A DNA stretch of 64,000 nt. It comes from Pseudomonas sp. PA27(2017) (GTDB lineage Bacteria; Pseudomonadota; Gammaproteobacteria; Pseudomonadales; Pseudomonadaceae). Made by a program: the position numbers and the translations under genes. Under the pieces are notes generated by a model, which had not been told where the DNA came from, searched no databases, and was given only the letters and a program-made list of their open reading frames with translations. Shown here in pieces: positions 8,550 to 16,594 of the stretch. The stretch spans positions 1 through 64,000 of the forward strand of contig NZ_MSXW01000046.1 of NCBI RefSeq assembly GCF_001945445.1, written 5' to 3'. The first letter of the stretch is position 1. Every line of letters starts with the position of its first letter.

Positions 8550-9710
8550 TCATGCCGGCGCAACTGCCGCCTGAGCACAGGATGCCGGCAGGTAGATCTC
8601 CATGATGGTTCCCTGGCCGCTCACGCTCTCGACCTGCACCCCGCCACCCGCCTGGCGGGCAAAACCATAGACCTGGCAAAGGCCAAGCCCGGTTCCCTTG
8701 CCGACGTCCTTGGTGGTGAAGAACGGCTCGAACAACCGTGGACGAATCGCCGGGTCGATGCCGCAGCCCTGGTCCGCCACGGCGATCACCACGAAGGCGC
8801 CATGCAGGCCGTCCACCTCCCCCGCTAGTTGTCGGTTACCTGCCTGCAACTGCACCGTGCCGACGCCGCCCATGGCATCGCGGGCATTGAGAACCAGATT
8901 GAGCAGGGCCATTTCCAGCTCGCTGGGGTCCAGCTCCACGGTGTGCAAGGCATCGTCCACCTGCATCTGCAGGGTCATGGTTCTGGGCAGCGCCTGGCTG
9001 AAGAAGGTGGCAGCCGAATCCAGCAGTTCGTTGAGGGCGACCTGGCGGGTGTGCTTGGGCTCGTTGCGGGCGAAAGTCAGTAGGTTGCGGGTCATTTGCG
9101 CGCCCCGCTCGCCGGCCGTCTGGATGTTGTCCAACAGGCTGGCCAGGCGCTCGGGATCGTCGGTGCGGCTGGCCAGCTTGGCAGCACCGAGGATGATGGT
9201 CAGCAGGTTGTTGAAATCGTGGGCCATGCCGCCGCTCAACTGGCCAAGGGCCTCCAGTTTCTGGGCCTGGAAAAGCTGGGCACGCAGGGCGTCGTAGCGA
9301 CCTTCGGCTTCGCGGCGGTCGGTGATGTCGCGGGTAATCTTGGCCAGGCCGATGACGTCGCCCTGCTCATTGCGAATCGCATCGATCACCACCAGCGCCC
9401 AGAAACGCGTGCCGTCCTTGCGCACCCGCCAGCCTTCGTCTTGGGCCCGGCCTTCGCGCAGCGCCCGTTCGAGCAGGTAGGCGGGTTTGCCTGCGCGGCG
9501 GTCCTCGTCGGTGTAGAAAACGGACAGGTGCTGGCCGATCGCCTCGGCTGCGTCATAGCCCTTGATACGCGCCGCACCGGCGTTCCAGGACACCACGAAG
9601 CCGGCGGGATCAAGCATGAAGATGGCGTAGTCGACCACCGCCTGAACCAGCATTTCATAGTGGCGCTCGGTCAGGGTGCCTGGCGAGAGAGGCGCAAACT
9701 GGCTGTTCAT
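8550..9710 (-). CDS. PAS-domain sensor histidine kinase
   Basis: 386 residues. One PAS domain at about 15-135 (ends with the usual DITDRREAE junction), then a dimerisation domain with His164 in GGMAHDFNNLL, then an ATPase domain with GKGTGLGLCQVYGFARQ. No transmembrane segment and no receiver. I chose the ATG at 9710; the frame continues to 9785, but that extension looks unrelated to the family and runs toward the divergent nuclease gene. It is the first gene of the kinase/KaiC/receiver/hybrid-kinase operon and is separated from kaiC by 108 bases. The PAS ligand is unknown. Confidence 0.85.
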   Translation of the reverse strand: MNSQFAPLSPGTLTERHYEMLVQAVVDYAIFMLDPAGFVVSWNAGAARIKGYDAAEAIGQHLSVFYTDEDRRAGKPAYLLERALREGRAQDEGWRVRKDGTRFWALVVIDAIRNEQGDVIGLAKITRDITDRREAEGRYDALRAQLFQAQKLEALGQLSGGMAHDFNNLLTIILGAAKLASRTDDPERLASLLDNIQTAGERGAQMTRNLLTFARNEPKHTRQVALNELLDSAATFFSQALPRTMTLQMQVDDALHTVELDPSELEMALLNLVLNARDAMGGVGTVQLQAGNRQLAGEVDGLHGAFVVIAVADQGCGIDPAIRPRLFEPFFTTKDVGKGTGLGLCQVYGFARQAGGGVQVESVSGQGTIMEIYLPASCAQAAVAPA

Positions 9711-9860
9711 GATGGCCCGTTCCAGGCGGCGATGGAGGTGCAGTGTAGTCCGCGACCGATGCCGAGTGACAGTGAGTTGTACCATCCGTCCATCCCGCGG
9801 CGATTGCCAGATGACGGGCGGCCTGATATCTGTATAAAAAAACAGTACCCCGCCTGCCTC

Positions 9861-11501
9861 ATGTCTTCAAGCATCGATCTGCGTTTCTATTACCTGCACA
9901 ACTTTCGCAAGGCCCTGGCCTGGATCGGCGATCGCCATGCCGACCTGCTCGACGCCCGCGAACAGGCTTTCCTACAGGCCTTCGATGCTCTCGACTGGTC
10001 GGCCCAGGCCTTGTTGGTACGGATGATCATGCGTAAAGGCGTGCACTTTCGCGCCAGCAAGCTCAACTACGAAGAGATCGGTTGCTGTCGCCAGGCAGCT
10101 GCAGCGCTGATCGCCACTGGTTGGGTGCTCGACGATGCGCCGTTGCCACTCGACGCGTTGCTGGGCCTGCTGCGCAAGGACGAGATCGTCGCCAGCTTCG
10201 CCGCCCAGCTCAGCGACCGGCGCGCCCGCAAGGACGACCTGGCCCTGCAACTCGCCGAGCAGTTCCAGGCCAGCCAGCCCTTCGCCGCCTGGTGCCCGGC
10301 ACTCGACGACGCGCTCTACAGCCTGACCATCGATGACCTGAGCGAGCGCCTGCGTCTGATGTTCTTTGGCAACCTGCGCCAGGAGTGGTCGGAGTTCGTG
10401 CTCGCCGACCTGGGCATCTTTCGCTACGAGAGGGTCGACTTCCCGGCGGACTCGCGAGCCCTGCGTTGCCGCGAGGACGTCGACGACTACCTGCACCTGC
10501 AGCGCTGCCGCGAAGTCTTCGAGGCAGGCGAAATCAGCGATCAACTACTCGCCTGCATCGACGCGCGCCGCTATGACAATCCCTATATTGCCGAGCGCCG
10601 CGCCAAGTTGCTGTTTCGCATCGGCCAGCATCTGGAACGCTGCGCAGAGTTCGATCTGGCACTGCAGGTTTACGCCAGCAGCGGTTATGGCGCGGCGCGG
10701 CAACGGCGAATCCGCGTGCTGGAGCGCACCCTGCAGCACCGCGAGGCCTTCGAGCTGGCCAGCCTGGCCGTGGCCGAACCGGTCAGCGACGGCGAGCTGC
10801 AACTGGCCGAACGGGCCCTGCTGCGCCTGGCCCGTCATCTGGGTCTGCCGACGCAAAAACGCAGCAGGGCGCAGGCCCCGGCACGCCTGGATCTGCAACT
10901 GCCCAGAACGCCCATGCTGTCGGTCGAGCAGCGGGTGCAGCTGCATCTGCAGCGCACCGAGGCACCGGTGCATTACGTCGAGAACACGCTGATCTGCAGC
11001 CTGTTCGGGCTGCTCTGCTGGCCGGCGATTTTCGCTGCCATTCCCGGTGCGTTCTTTCATCCATTCCAGCATGGCCCGGCGGATCTGCTCACCGCCGACT
11101 TCTACCCACGCCGCCGCGCGCTGTTTGCCGAATGCCTGGCGCAGCTCGATGATCAACGCTACCGCGACAGCATTCGCCAGATGTACCACGACAAATTCGG
11201 CATCCAGTCGCCGTTCGTGTACTGGGGCGTGCTCAGCGAAACGCTGCTCGAGCAGGCCCTGGATTGCCTGCCGGCGGCACATCTTCAAGCCTGGTTTCGC
11301 CGCCTGCTGGGCGATATCCAGGCCAACCGCTCGGGCATGCCGGATCTGATCCAGTTCTGGCCCGAGGAGAAGCGCTACCGGATGATCGAGGTGAAGGGCC
11401 CCGGTGATCGCCTGCAGGACAATCAGCGGCGCTGGCTGGCGTTCTGCGCCGAGCACGACATGCCGGTGGACGTCTGTTACGTGCAGTGGGCCGACGCGTG
11501 A
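9861..11501 (+). CDS. FAN1-like VRR-NUC structure-specific nuclease
   Basis: 546 residues, close to the roughly 560 of Pseudomonas aeruginosa FAN1, a nuclease that cuts 5' flaps and can unhook interstrand crosslinks. The C-terminal VRR-NUC domain shows the PD-(D/E)XK residues Asp495 (MPDLIQF), Glu510 and Lys512 (IEVKGPGD), followed by the DNQRRW helix. The N-terminal part starting YYLHNFRKALAW and the helical middle match the DNA-binding and TPR-like regions of the family. The start at 9861 gives the expected N-terminus, though no strong ribosome site is visible. The gene overlaps the helicase gene downstream, so both are likely one repair operon. Confidence 0.9.
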   Translation: MSSSIDLRFYYLHNFRKALAWIGDRHADLLDAREQAFLQAFDALDWSAQALLVRMIMRKGVHFRASKLNYEEIGCCRQAAAALIATGWVLDDAPLPLDALLGLLRKDEIVASFAAQLSDRRARKDDLALQLAEQFQASQPFAAWCPALDDALYSLTIDDLSERLRLMFFGNLRQEWSEFVLADLGIFRYERVDFPADSRALRCREDVDDYLHLQRCREVFEAGEISDQLLACIDARRYDNPYIAERRAKLLFRIGQHLERCAEFDLALQVYASSGYGAARQRRIRVLERTLQHREAFELASLAVAEPVSDGELQLAERALLRLARHLGLPTQKRSRAQAPARLDLQLPRTPMLSVEQRVQLHLQRTEAPVHYVENTLICSLFGLLCWPAIFAAIPGAFFHPFQHGPADLLTADFYPRRRALFAECLAQLDDQRYRDSIRQMYHDKFGIQSPFVYWGVLSETLLEQALDCLPAAHLQAWFRRLLGDIQANRSGMPDLIQFWPEEKRYRMIEVKGPGDRLQDNQRRWLAFCAEHDMPVDVCYVQWADA

Positions 11502-13870
11502 GTTACCGCGTGGCGGTGCGTGCCCTGTGCGAGTTCACCGCCAAATGCGGCGACCTCGACCTACGCTTCACGCCCTCGCCCACCGCCCAGGAGGGCATGG
11601 CCGGCCACGCCACGGTGGTCGCCCGGCGCGGCGAGCACTACGAGGCCGAAGTGCCATTGGCCGGGGAGTTCGCCTCCTTGCAGGTGCGCGGCCGGGCCGA
11701 CGGCTTCGACCCATTAGGCAACCTGCTCGAAGAGATCAAGACCCACCGCGGCGACATCGCCCGTATTCCCGACAACCACCGCCAACTGCACTGGGCCCAG
11801 GCGCGGGTGTACGGCTGGCTGCTCTGCCAGAGCCGCGGCCTGCCGCAGATCGATCTCGCCGTGGTGTATTTCAACGTGCTGACCCAGAAGGAAAGCGTGT
11901 TTCGCGAAACCCGCACGGCCGCCGAGCTGCAGGCGTTCTTCGAGACGCTGTGCCAGCGCTTCGTCACCTGGGCCGAGCAGGAGCAGGCGCACCGCCGCAG
12001 GCGCGACGCCACGCTGAGCGAGCTGCGCTTTCCCCACGCCGAGTTCCGCCTCGGCCAGCGGCAACTGGCCGAGGCGGTGTACCGCGCCGCGCGAGACGGC
12101 CACTGCCTGATGGCCCAGGCCACCACCGGCATCGGCAAGACCCTGGGCACGCTGTTTCCACAGCTCAAGGCGTTCCCGGAAAAACAGCTCGACCGCTTGT
12201 TCTTCCTGACCGCCAAGACGCCGGGCCGCCAGTTGGCGCTGCACGCCCTGCAAATTCTGCGCGGCGACGCCCTGCCCCTGCGGGTGCTCGAACATGTGGC
12301 GCGGGACAAAGCCTGCGAGCACCCTGACAAGGCCTGCCATGGTGAGTCCTGCCCGCTGGCCCGCGGTTTCTATGACCGCTTGCCGGCTGCCCGCCAGGCG
12401 GCGGTCGAGCGCGTCTGGCTGGACCAGGCTGCGGTGCGCGAGATCGCCCTGCGGCATGAAGTCTGCCCTTACTACCTGAGCCAGGAGCTGTCCCGCTGGG
12501 CCGACGTGGTGGTGTGCGACTACAACTATTACTTCGACCTCAGCGCCCTGCTCTACAGCCTCACGCTGATCAACGAATGGCGGGTGACGCTGCTGGTCGA
12601 CGAAGCCCACAACCTGATCGAGCGCGCCCGGCGCATGTACAGCGCCGAACTCGACCAGGCACGCTTCGAGGCCATGCGCAGCAACGCCCCCAAGGGCCTG
12701 AGCGCGGTACTGACGCGCATCAGCCGGCACTGGAAGCAGCTGCACAAGGAACAGCGCGAGGATTACCAGACCTATCCGCAGCCGCCGGACCTGCTGCTCC
12801 TGTCCCTGCAGAAAGCGGTCAGCGCGCTCACCGACCACCTCACCGACCAGCCCACCGGCAACGATGGCGAACTGTTGCAGTTCTACCTCGACGCCATGGC
12901 TTTCTGCCGACTGGCCGAAGCCTTTGGCCCGCACTCGCTGTTCGATATCACCCGCAAGCAGGATCTGCGCAAGCGCAGCCACTCGGTGCTGTGCCTGCGC
13001 AACGTGGTGCCGGCGCCCTTCCTGGCCCCGCGCTTCGAGGACAGCCACAGCACCACGCTGTTCTCCGCCACCCTGAGCCCGGCCCGTTACTACGCCGACC
13101 TGCTCGGCCTGCCCGAGGCGACGCCGTGGGTGGATGTCGAATCACCATTCCAGGCCGCGCAGCTCGAGGTGCAGGCGGTGAGCAACCTGTCGACCCGCTA
13201 CCAGCACCGCGAGCGCTCCCTGGCGCCCATCGTGGCACTGATGGCGCGGCAGTTCAGCGAGCGCCCGGGTAACTACCTGGCGTTCTTCAGCAGCTACGCC
13301 TACCTGCAGCAGGTGCTGGAACTGTTCGACCACCAGCACCCGCAACTGACGCGCTGGGTACAGGCGCGGCAGATGGATGAAGGCGAACGCCAGCAGTTTC
13401 TCCAGCGCTTCGAGCCCGGCGGCCAGGGTATCGGGTTCGCGGTGCTCGGCGGCGTGTTCGGTGAAGGCATCGACCTGCCGGGTGACCGGCTGATCGGCGC
13501 CTTCATCGCCACCCTGGGGCTGCCGCAGATCAACCCGATCAACGAGCAGATCAAGCTGCGCATGGCCGAAATGTTCGGCAGCGGCTACGACTACACCTAT
13601 CTGTATCCTGGTTTGCAGAAGGTCGTGCAGGCCGCCGGGCGGGTAATCCGCACGCCCCAGGACAGCGGCGTGGTGCATCTGATGGACGACCGCTTCACCC
13701 AACCCGAAGTGCGTGCCCTGCTGCCGGGCTGGTGGCAGGTGCAACGCAGCCGGGTACCGCAAACGCCCATACCGGCGATGATCCGGCAACCGACAACACG
13801 CTCGCAGCCGTCGCCAGCCCAGCAACTGCCCGCCCTCGGCCAACGCGGCCTTTTCGACCCGCCAGCCTGA
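11498..13870 (+). CDS. PD-(D/E)XK nuclease fused to XPD/DinG-type Fe-S helicase
   Basis: 790 residues from a GTG that overlaps the nuclease stop (GTGA). The N-terminal domain carries a PD-(D/E)XK site: Asp68 (GRADG) and Glu79-x-Lys81 (LEEIKTH). The rest is a superfamily 2 helicase with Walker A ATTGIGKT (208-215), DEAH (368-371) and QAAGRVIR as motif VI. Four cysteines at 273, 280, 285 and 323 fit the 4Fe-4S cluster of XPD and DinG. The expected role is ATP-driven 5'-3' unwinding coupled to strand cutting in DNA repair. An in-frame GTG at 11486 is the alternative start. The partner upstream is a second nuclease, of the VRR-NUC class. Confidence 0.9.
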   Translation: MSYRVAVRALCEFTAKCGDLDLRFTPSPTAQEGMAGHATVVARRGEHYEAEVPLAGEFASLQVRGRADGFDPLGNLLEEIKTHRGDIARIPDNHRQLHWAQARVYGWLLCQSRGLPQIDLAVVYFNVLTQKESVFRETRTAAELQAFFETLCQRFVTWAEQEQAHRRRRDATLSELRFPHAEFRLGQRQLAEAVYRAARDGHCLMAQATTGIGKTLGTLFPQLKAFPEKQLDRLFFLTAKTPGRQLALHALQILRGDALPLRVLEHVARDKACEHPDKACHGESCPLARGFYDRLPAARQAAVERVWLDQAAVREIALRHEVCPYYLSQELSRWADVVVCDYNYYFDLSALLYSLTLINEWRVTLLVDEAHNLIERARRMYSAELDQARFEAMRSNAPKGLSAVLTRISRHWKQLHKEQREDYQTYPQPPDLLLLSLQKAVSALTDHLTDQPTGNDGELLQFYLDAMAFCRLAEAFGPHSLFDITRKQDLRKRSHSVLCLRNVVPAPFLAPRFEDSHSTTLFSATLSPARYYADLLGLPEATPWVDVESPFQAAQLEVQAVSNLSTRYQHRERSLAPIVALMARQFSERPGNYLAFFSSYAYLQQVLELFDHQHPQLTRWVQARQMDEGERQQFLQRFEPGGQGIGFAVLGGVFGEGIDLPGDRLIGAFIATLGLPQINPINEQIKLRMAEMFGSGYDYTYLYPGLQKVVQAAGRVIRTPQDSGVVHLMDDRFTQPEVRALLPGWWQVQRSRVPQTPIPAMIRQPTTRSQPSPAQQLPALGQRGLFDPPA

Positions 13871-14024
13871 GACAAGCCGGCAGCCGCTTGCCGCCCGTGG
13901 CAAAAGCCTGCCTTTCGGGTATCGGTACCAGAAAAAATAACTATCGATATCAGCCAGTTACCACCACGCAGCGGCATGGCACAGGCCTTGCTGAGCTACA
14001 GGTTCACGGTCAAGGAGGCACGCC

Positions 14025-14555
14025 ATGAGCATCATCGGTTCGCTCACCCACTACGGCATGAGCACTGCGCTGCAGCGCACCCGCGCCGAGGAACTGGACT
14101 TCAAGAAAAGCAGCGATGCAGCCCTTCTTGTCGAGCCCGGCAAACCACGCGAGAACGAGCGGGTAGCCCCGGCGTTCAAGAGCGATGACGCCAACGCCCA
14201 CCAGCAGGCGTACGACGAAGCCTTCGCACGGATGCTCGTCACCCTCAACAGCACGTCCAACCCGCCCAGCGGTGACGATGGGCAGAGCGCGGGCGCACTG
14301 TCGACCGGCGACGAGGCAAAAGCCCTGGCCAAGCCGAGCGCCGTGGATGAATTCATGGCCTACATGGCCATGACGCCGGCGGAGAAGATGCGTGACAAGA
14401 TCCTCAAGGAAGTCGGCATGACCGAGGAAGAACTGGAGAACCTGCCCCCTGAGCAGCGCGCCGCGGCGGAACGGGAAATCGCCGAAAAGATGCAGACCCT
14501 CCAGGAGTTGCAGGCCACGCAGGATGAACAAGGCACCCTGCACGAGCATGCCTGA
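14025..14555 (+). CDS. Conserved-looking hypothetical protein, helical and acidic
   Basis: 176 residues preceded by an excellent ribosome site (AAGGAGG). No domain is recognised. It is hydrophilic, without signal peptide or membrane helix. The C-terminal third (about 105-170) is highly charged and probably helical, with KMRDKILKEVGMTEEELENLP, while the middle is low-complexity. The pattern resembles small cytoplasmic or secreted-effector-like proteins of Pseudomonas, but no function can be assigned. It ends exactly where the convergent carboxypeptidase gene ends, with no spacer. Confidence 0.75.
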   Translation: MSIIGSLTHYGMSTALQRTRAEELDFKKSSDAALLVEPGKPRENERVAPAFKSDDANAHQQAYDEAFARMLVTLNSTSNPPSGDDGQSAGALSTGDEAKALAKPSAVDEFMAYMAMTPAEKMRDKILKEVGMTEEELENLPPEQRAAAEREIAEKMQTLQELQATQDEQGTLHEHA

Positions 14556-15686
14556 TCAGCGCAGGCGGCCGACCATCTGGCCGATCACGCCGAGCATGTC
14601 GCCCGCCAGTTTCATCGAGCGCTCGCCGCTCCAGCCGGTCGTTGGGTTCGGCGTGTCGTCATGGTCCTTGAAGGGCATCTCCAGGGTGAACGACAGGCAA
14701 TCGAACGCCTGCCCGACTGCATTGCAGGCCAGGTTCAGGTTAGCCCGGCCCGGTGCGCTGCGCGGGTAGCCGAAACGCGTCTGGAACTCGGCACCACTGT
14801 CCACCAGGCGCTGGCGAAACTCGGTTTCCAGGGCTTCCAGGCGTGGCGTGAAGCCCGGGTTGCCTTCGCAGCCGGCGGTGAATACGTGGGGAATTTCCTC
14901 GTCGCCGTGGATATCGAGAAACAGATCCACGCCAACATCGCGCATCACCTGCTGGACGAAAAGGACCTCCGGGCTTCGCTCCAGGCTCGCCGACTGCCAG
15001 GCGCGATTGAGATCCTGACCCGCTGCATTGGTGCGCAGATGGCCGCGGAACGCGCCGTCCGGATTCATGTTCGGCACCAGATACAGATCGGCCTGCTGCA
15101 ACAAGGTGTCCAGTTCACTATCGCCGGCATCGCCAAGGCGCTTGATGATGCCCTCCATGAACCACTCGGCCATGTGCTCGCCCGGATGCTGCTGGGCGAT
15201 GATCCATACCTTGCGCGTCGCGCTCGCATGACGATGCACGCGCAACAGCTCGATATCGCGGCCCTCGAGGCTGTGCCCGCAGGCCTGCAGTTCGACACCT
15301 GGCAAGGCCAGTGCCTGCTCGATCAGCGCGGCGTGGCGCTCACGGCTGTAGGGTTCGAAATAGGCGAACCAGATCTGCGCCTGCTCAGGCTCCAGGCCGA
15401 AGTGCAGCGCGCCATTTTCGAAACGGCTCGGCACCCGGAACCAGCTCTGCTGGTCGTACGAAGCGGCGGCGTGGTAGCCCGTCCAGGCATGGCTGTAGGC
15501 CGACTGCCCGGCATTGGTGATGCTGAAGTCGTGGCGCGCGCCGGGAGTCAGGCCCTCGACGTGAAAATGAAACCACTGGAAATGGTCGCTGTTGAGGTCC
15601 TTGCGCATGGCCAGCAGCACCTTGTGCGGGTCGCTGGCGTCCTGCACGAGGATGTTGCCGCTGTCGAAATCCGAACTGATCTTCAT
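14556..15686 (-). CDS. M14-family cytosolic carboxypeptidase
   Basis: 376 residues, the length expected for bacterial cytosolic carboxypeptidases of family M14 (a structure of a P. aeruginosa member is known). Zinc-binding His and Glu are in QQHPGEHMAEW, the third ligand His is in FLDIHGDEEIPH, and the catalytic Glu is in SFTLEMPF near the C-terminus. The N-terminal beta-sandwich domain typical of the family precedes the peptidase domain. I chose the ATG at 15686; the 34 upstream codons open to 15788 are arginine- and cysteine-rich and unlike the family. Eukaryotic relatives remove glutamates from tubulin; the bacterial substrate is not established. Confidence 0.88.
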   Translation of the reverse strand: MKISSDFDSGNILVQDASDPHKVLLAMRKDLNSDHFQWFHFHVEGLTPGARHDFSITNAGQSAYSHAWTGYHAAASYDQQSWFRVPSRFENGALHFGLEPEQAQIWFAYFEPYSRERHAALIEQALALPGVELQACGHSLEGRDIELLRVHRHASATRKVWIIAQQHPGEHMAEWFMEGIIKRLGDAGDSELDTLLQQADLYLVPNMNPDGAFRGHLRTNAAGQDLNRAWQSASLERSPEVLFVQQVMRDVGVDLFLDIHGDEEIPHVFTAGCEGNPGFTPRLEALETEFRQRLVDSGAEFQTRFGYPRSAPGRANLNLACNAVGQAFDCLSFTLEMPFKDHDDTPNPTTGWSGERSMKLAGDMLGVIGQMVGRLR

Positions 15687-15824
15687 GGCTCTGCTCGTTG
15701 CTGTATTCACGGTGGCCGCAGCATCGCAGGTTCCCGGCGCCGAGGAAATGCACAGGTGACGATTGCAGCGCGCGGTGCGCCGCCGCACACTGGCGCCTTC
15801 ATTTACTGAATCAGCGGAGCTACC

Positions 15825-16220
15825 GTGTCCCTAGCCGATGACCCAAACCGCCAGCACGTGCTGGACGCCGCCGACGCCCTGGATTGCACGGTCTATCGCC
15901 CGGACGAGGACGACCTGGACGCCGAGGAAGAAGACCTGGGCGATGCCAAGGTGCTGTTCACCGGCCCGTTCGAGCCGCCCCAGGAGTGGGACGCTGCCGA
16001 ACGCGAGGATTACTTCGACGGCACCGACCCGGCACTGTTCGTCACCGCGCTGATCGCCTGCGAAGCCAAGCCGGGTTCCAAAGCCTTTTTCACGCCCCAG
16101 GCCGGTGACCTGCTGGCCGCCATGAACGCGGGCAAGGTCGAGATGTACTTCATTTGCGAGCGCCTGGACGACGAGAACGGCAGCAGCTACGTGCTGATCC
16201 GTGACGATGAGACCGACTGA
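15825..16220 (+). CDS. Hypothetical acidic protein
   Basis: 131 residues from a GTG with AGCGGAG upstream. The protein is very acidic, with EDDLDAEEEDLGD near residue 26, and has no signal peptide or membrane segment. No domain was recognised. It is transcribed divergently from the carboxypeptidase, with a 138-base gap that should hold both promoters. The codon pattern and strong ribosome site make it a real gene. Confidence 0.75.
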   Translation: MSLADDPNRQHVLDAADALDCTVYRPDEDDLDAEEEDLGDAKVLFTGPFEPPQEWDAAEREDYFDGTDPALFVTALIACEAKPGSKAFFTPQAGDLLAAMNAGKVEMYFICERLDDENGSSYVLIRDDETD

Positions 16221-16545
16221 GTAATCCGACCCAGCGAAAAGATCCGCCCTCTCGCGCTATAGGATTCGACTCCAATCGGGTAGGAGCGTCGACCCGGCGC
16301 GAATGCGGTTGTGGCCATCCTGAATATTTGCGGGTTGCCTAGCATTCGCCGCGGGGTCGCGGCTCCCACAATTCAAATGTGGCCATTGCGAGATCCATCT
16401 CCGAGCCCATTCCCCGGCAAGCAAAGTGCATCCTTGACCCGGAATCTTCCGAGGCTGCGCCATCGGCTACAGTCGTGCCGCCCGGCGCGGCGTAGGAGTC
16501 GGCTCGCCAGCAATTTTCCTGCGGGGCGTAGGAAAACACAGAAAT
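16221..16545. other. Repeat-bearing intergenic region
   Basis: A stretch without a gene between an acidic hypothetical protein and the ahpF terminator. It holds one REPIN-like inverted pair (16279-16370) and a possible lone REP half near 16491-16510 (GTAGGAGTCGGCTCGCC). Confidence 0.6.
16279..16370. repeat. REPIN-like inverted repeat pair
   Basis: GGTAGGAGCG...GCGCGAATG at the left and CATTCGCCGCG...GGCTCCCACA at the right form two facing REP-like halves separated by about 35 bases. This is the usual look of Pseudomonas REP doublets. Confidence 0.65.
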
Positions 16546-16574
16546 GAAAAAGGCGGACCATCAGGCCCGCCTTT
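16546..16574 (-). terminator. Intrinsic terminator of ahpF
   Basis: On the minus strand a GGCGG/CCGCC stem with a short loop is followed by TTTTTC, 20 bases past the ahpF stop. Confidence 0.75.
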
Positions 16575-16594
16575 CGTACATCCAACTCGGTTGA

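Noticed and set aside
11714..13048. 444-codon open frame on the minus strand
   Set aside because: It is antisense to the helicase gene; GC-rich codon bias leaves the opposite strand open. The composition is unlike a protein.
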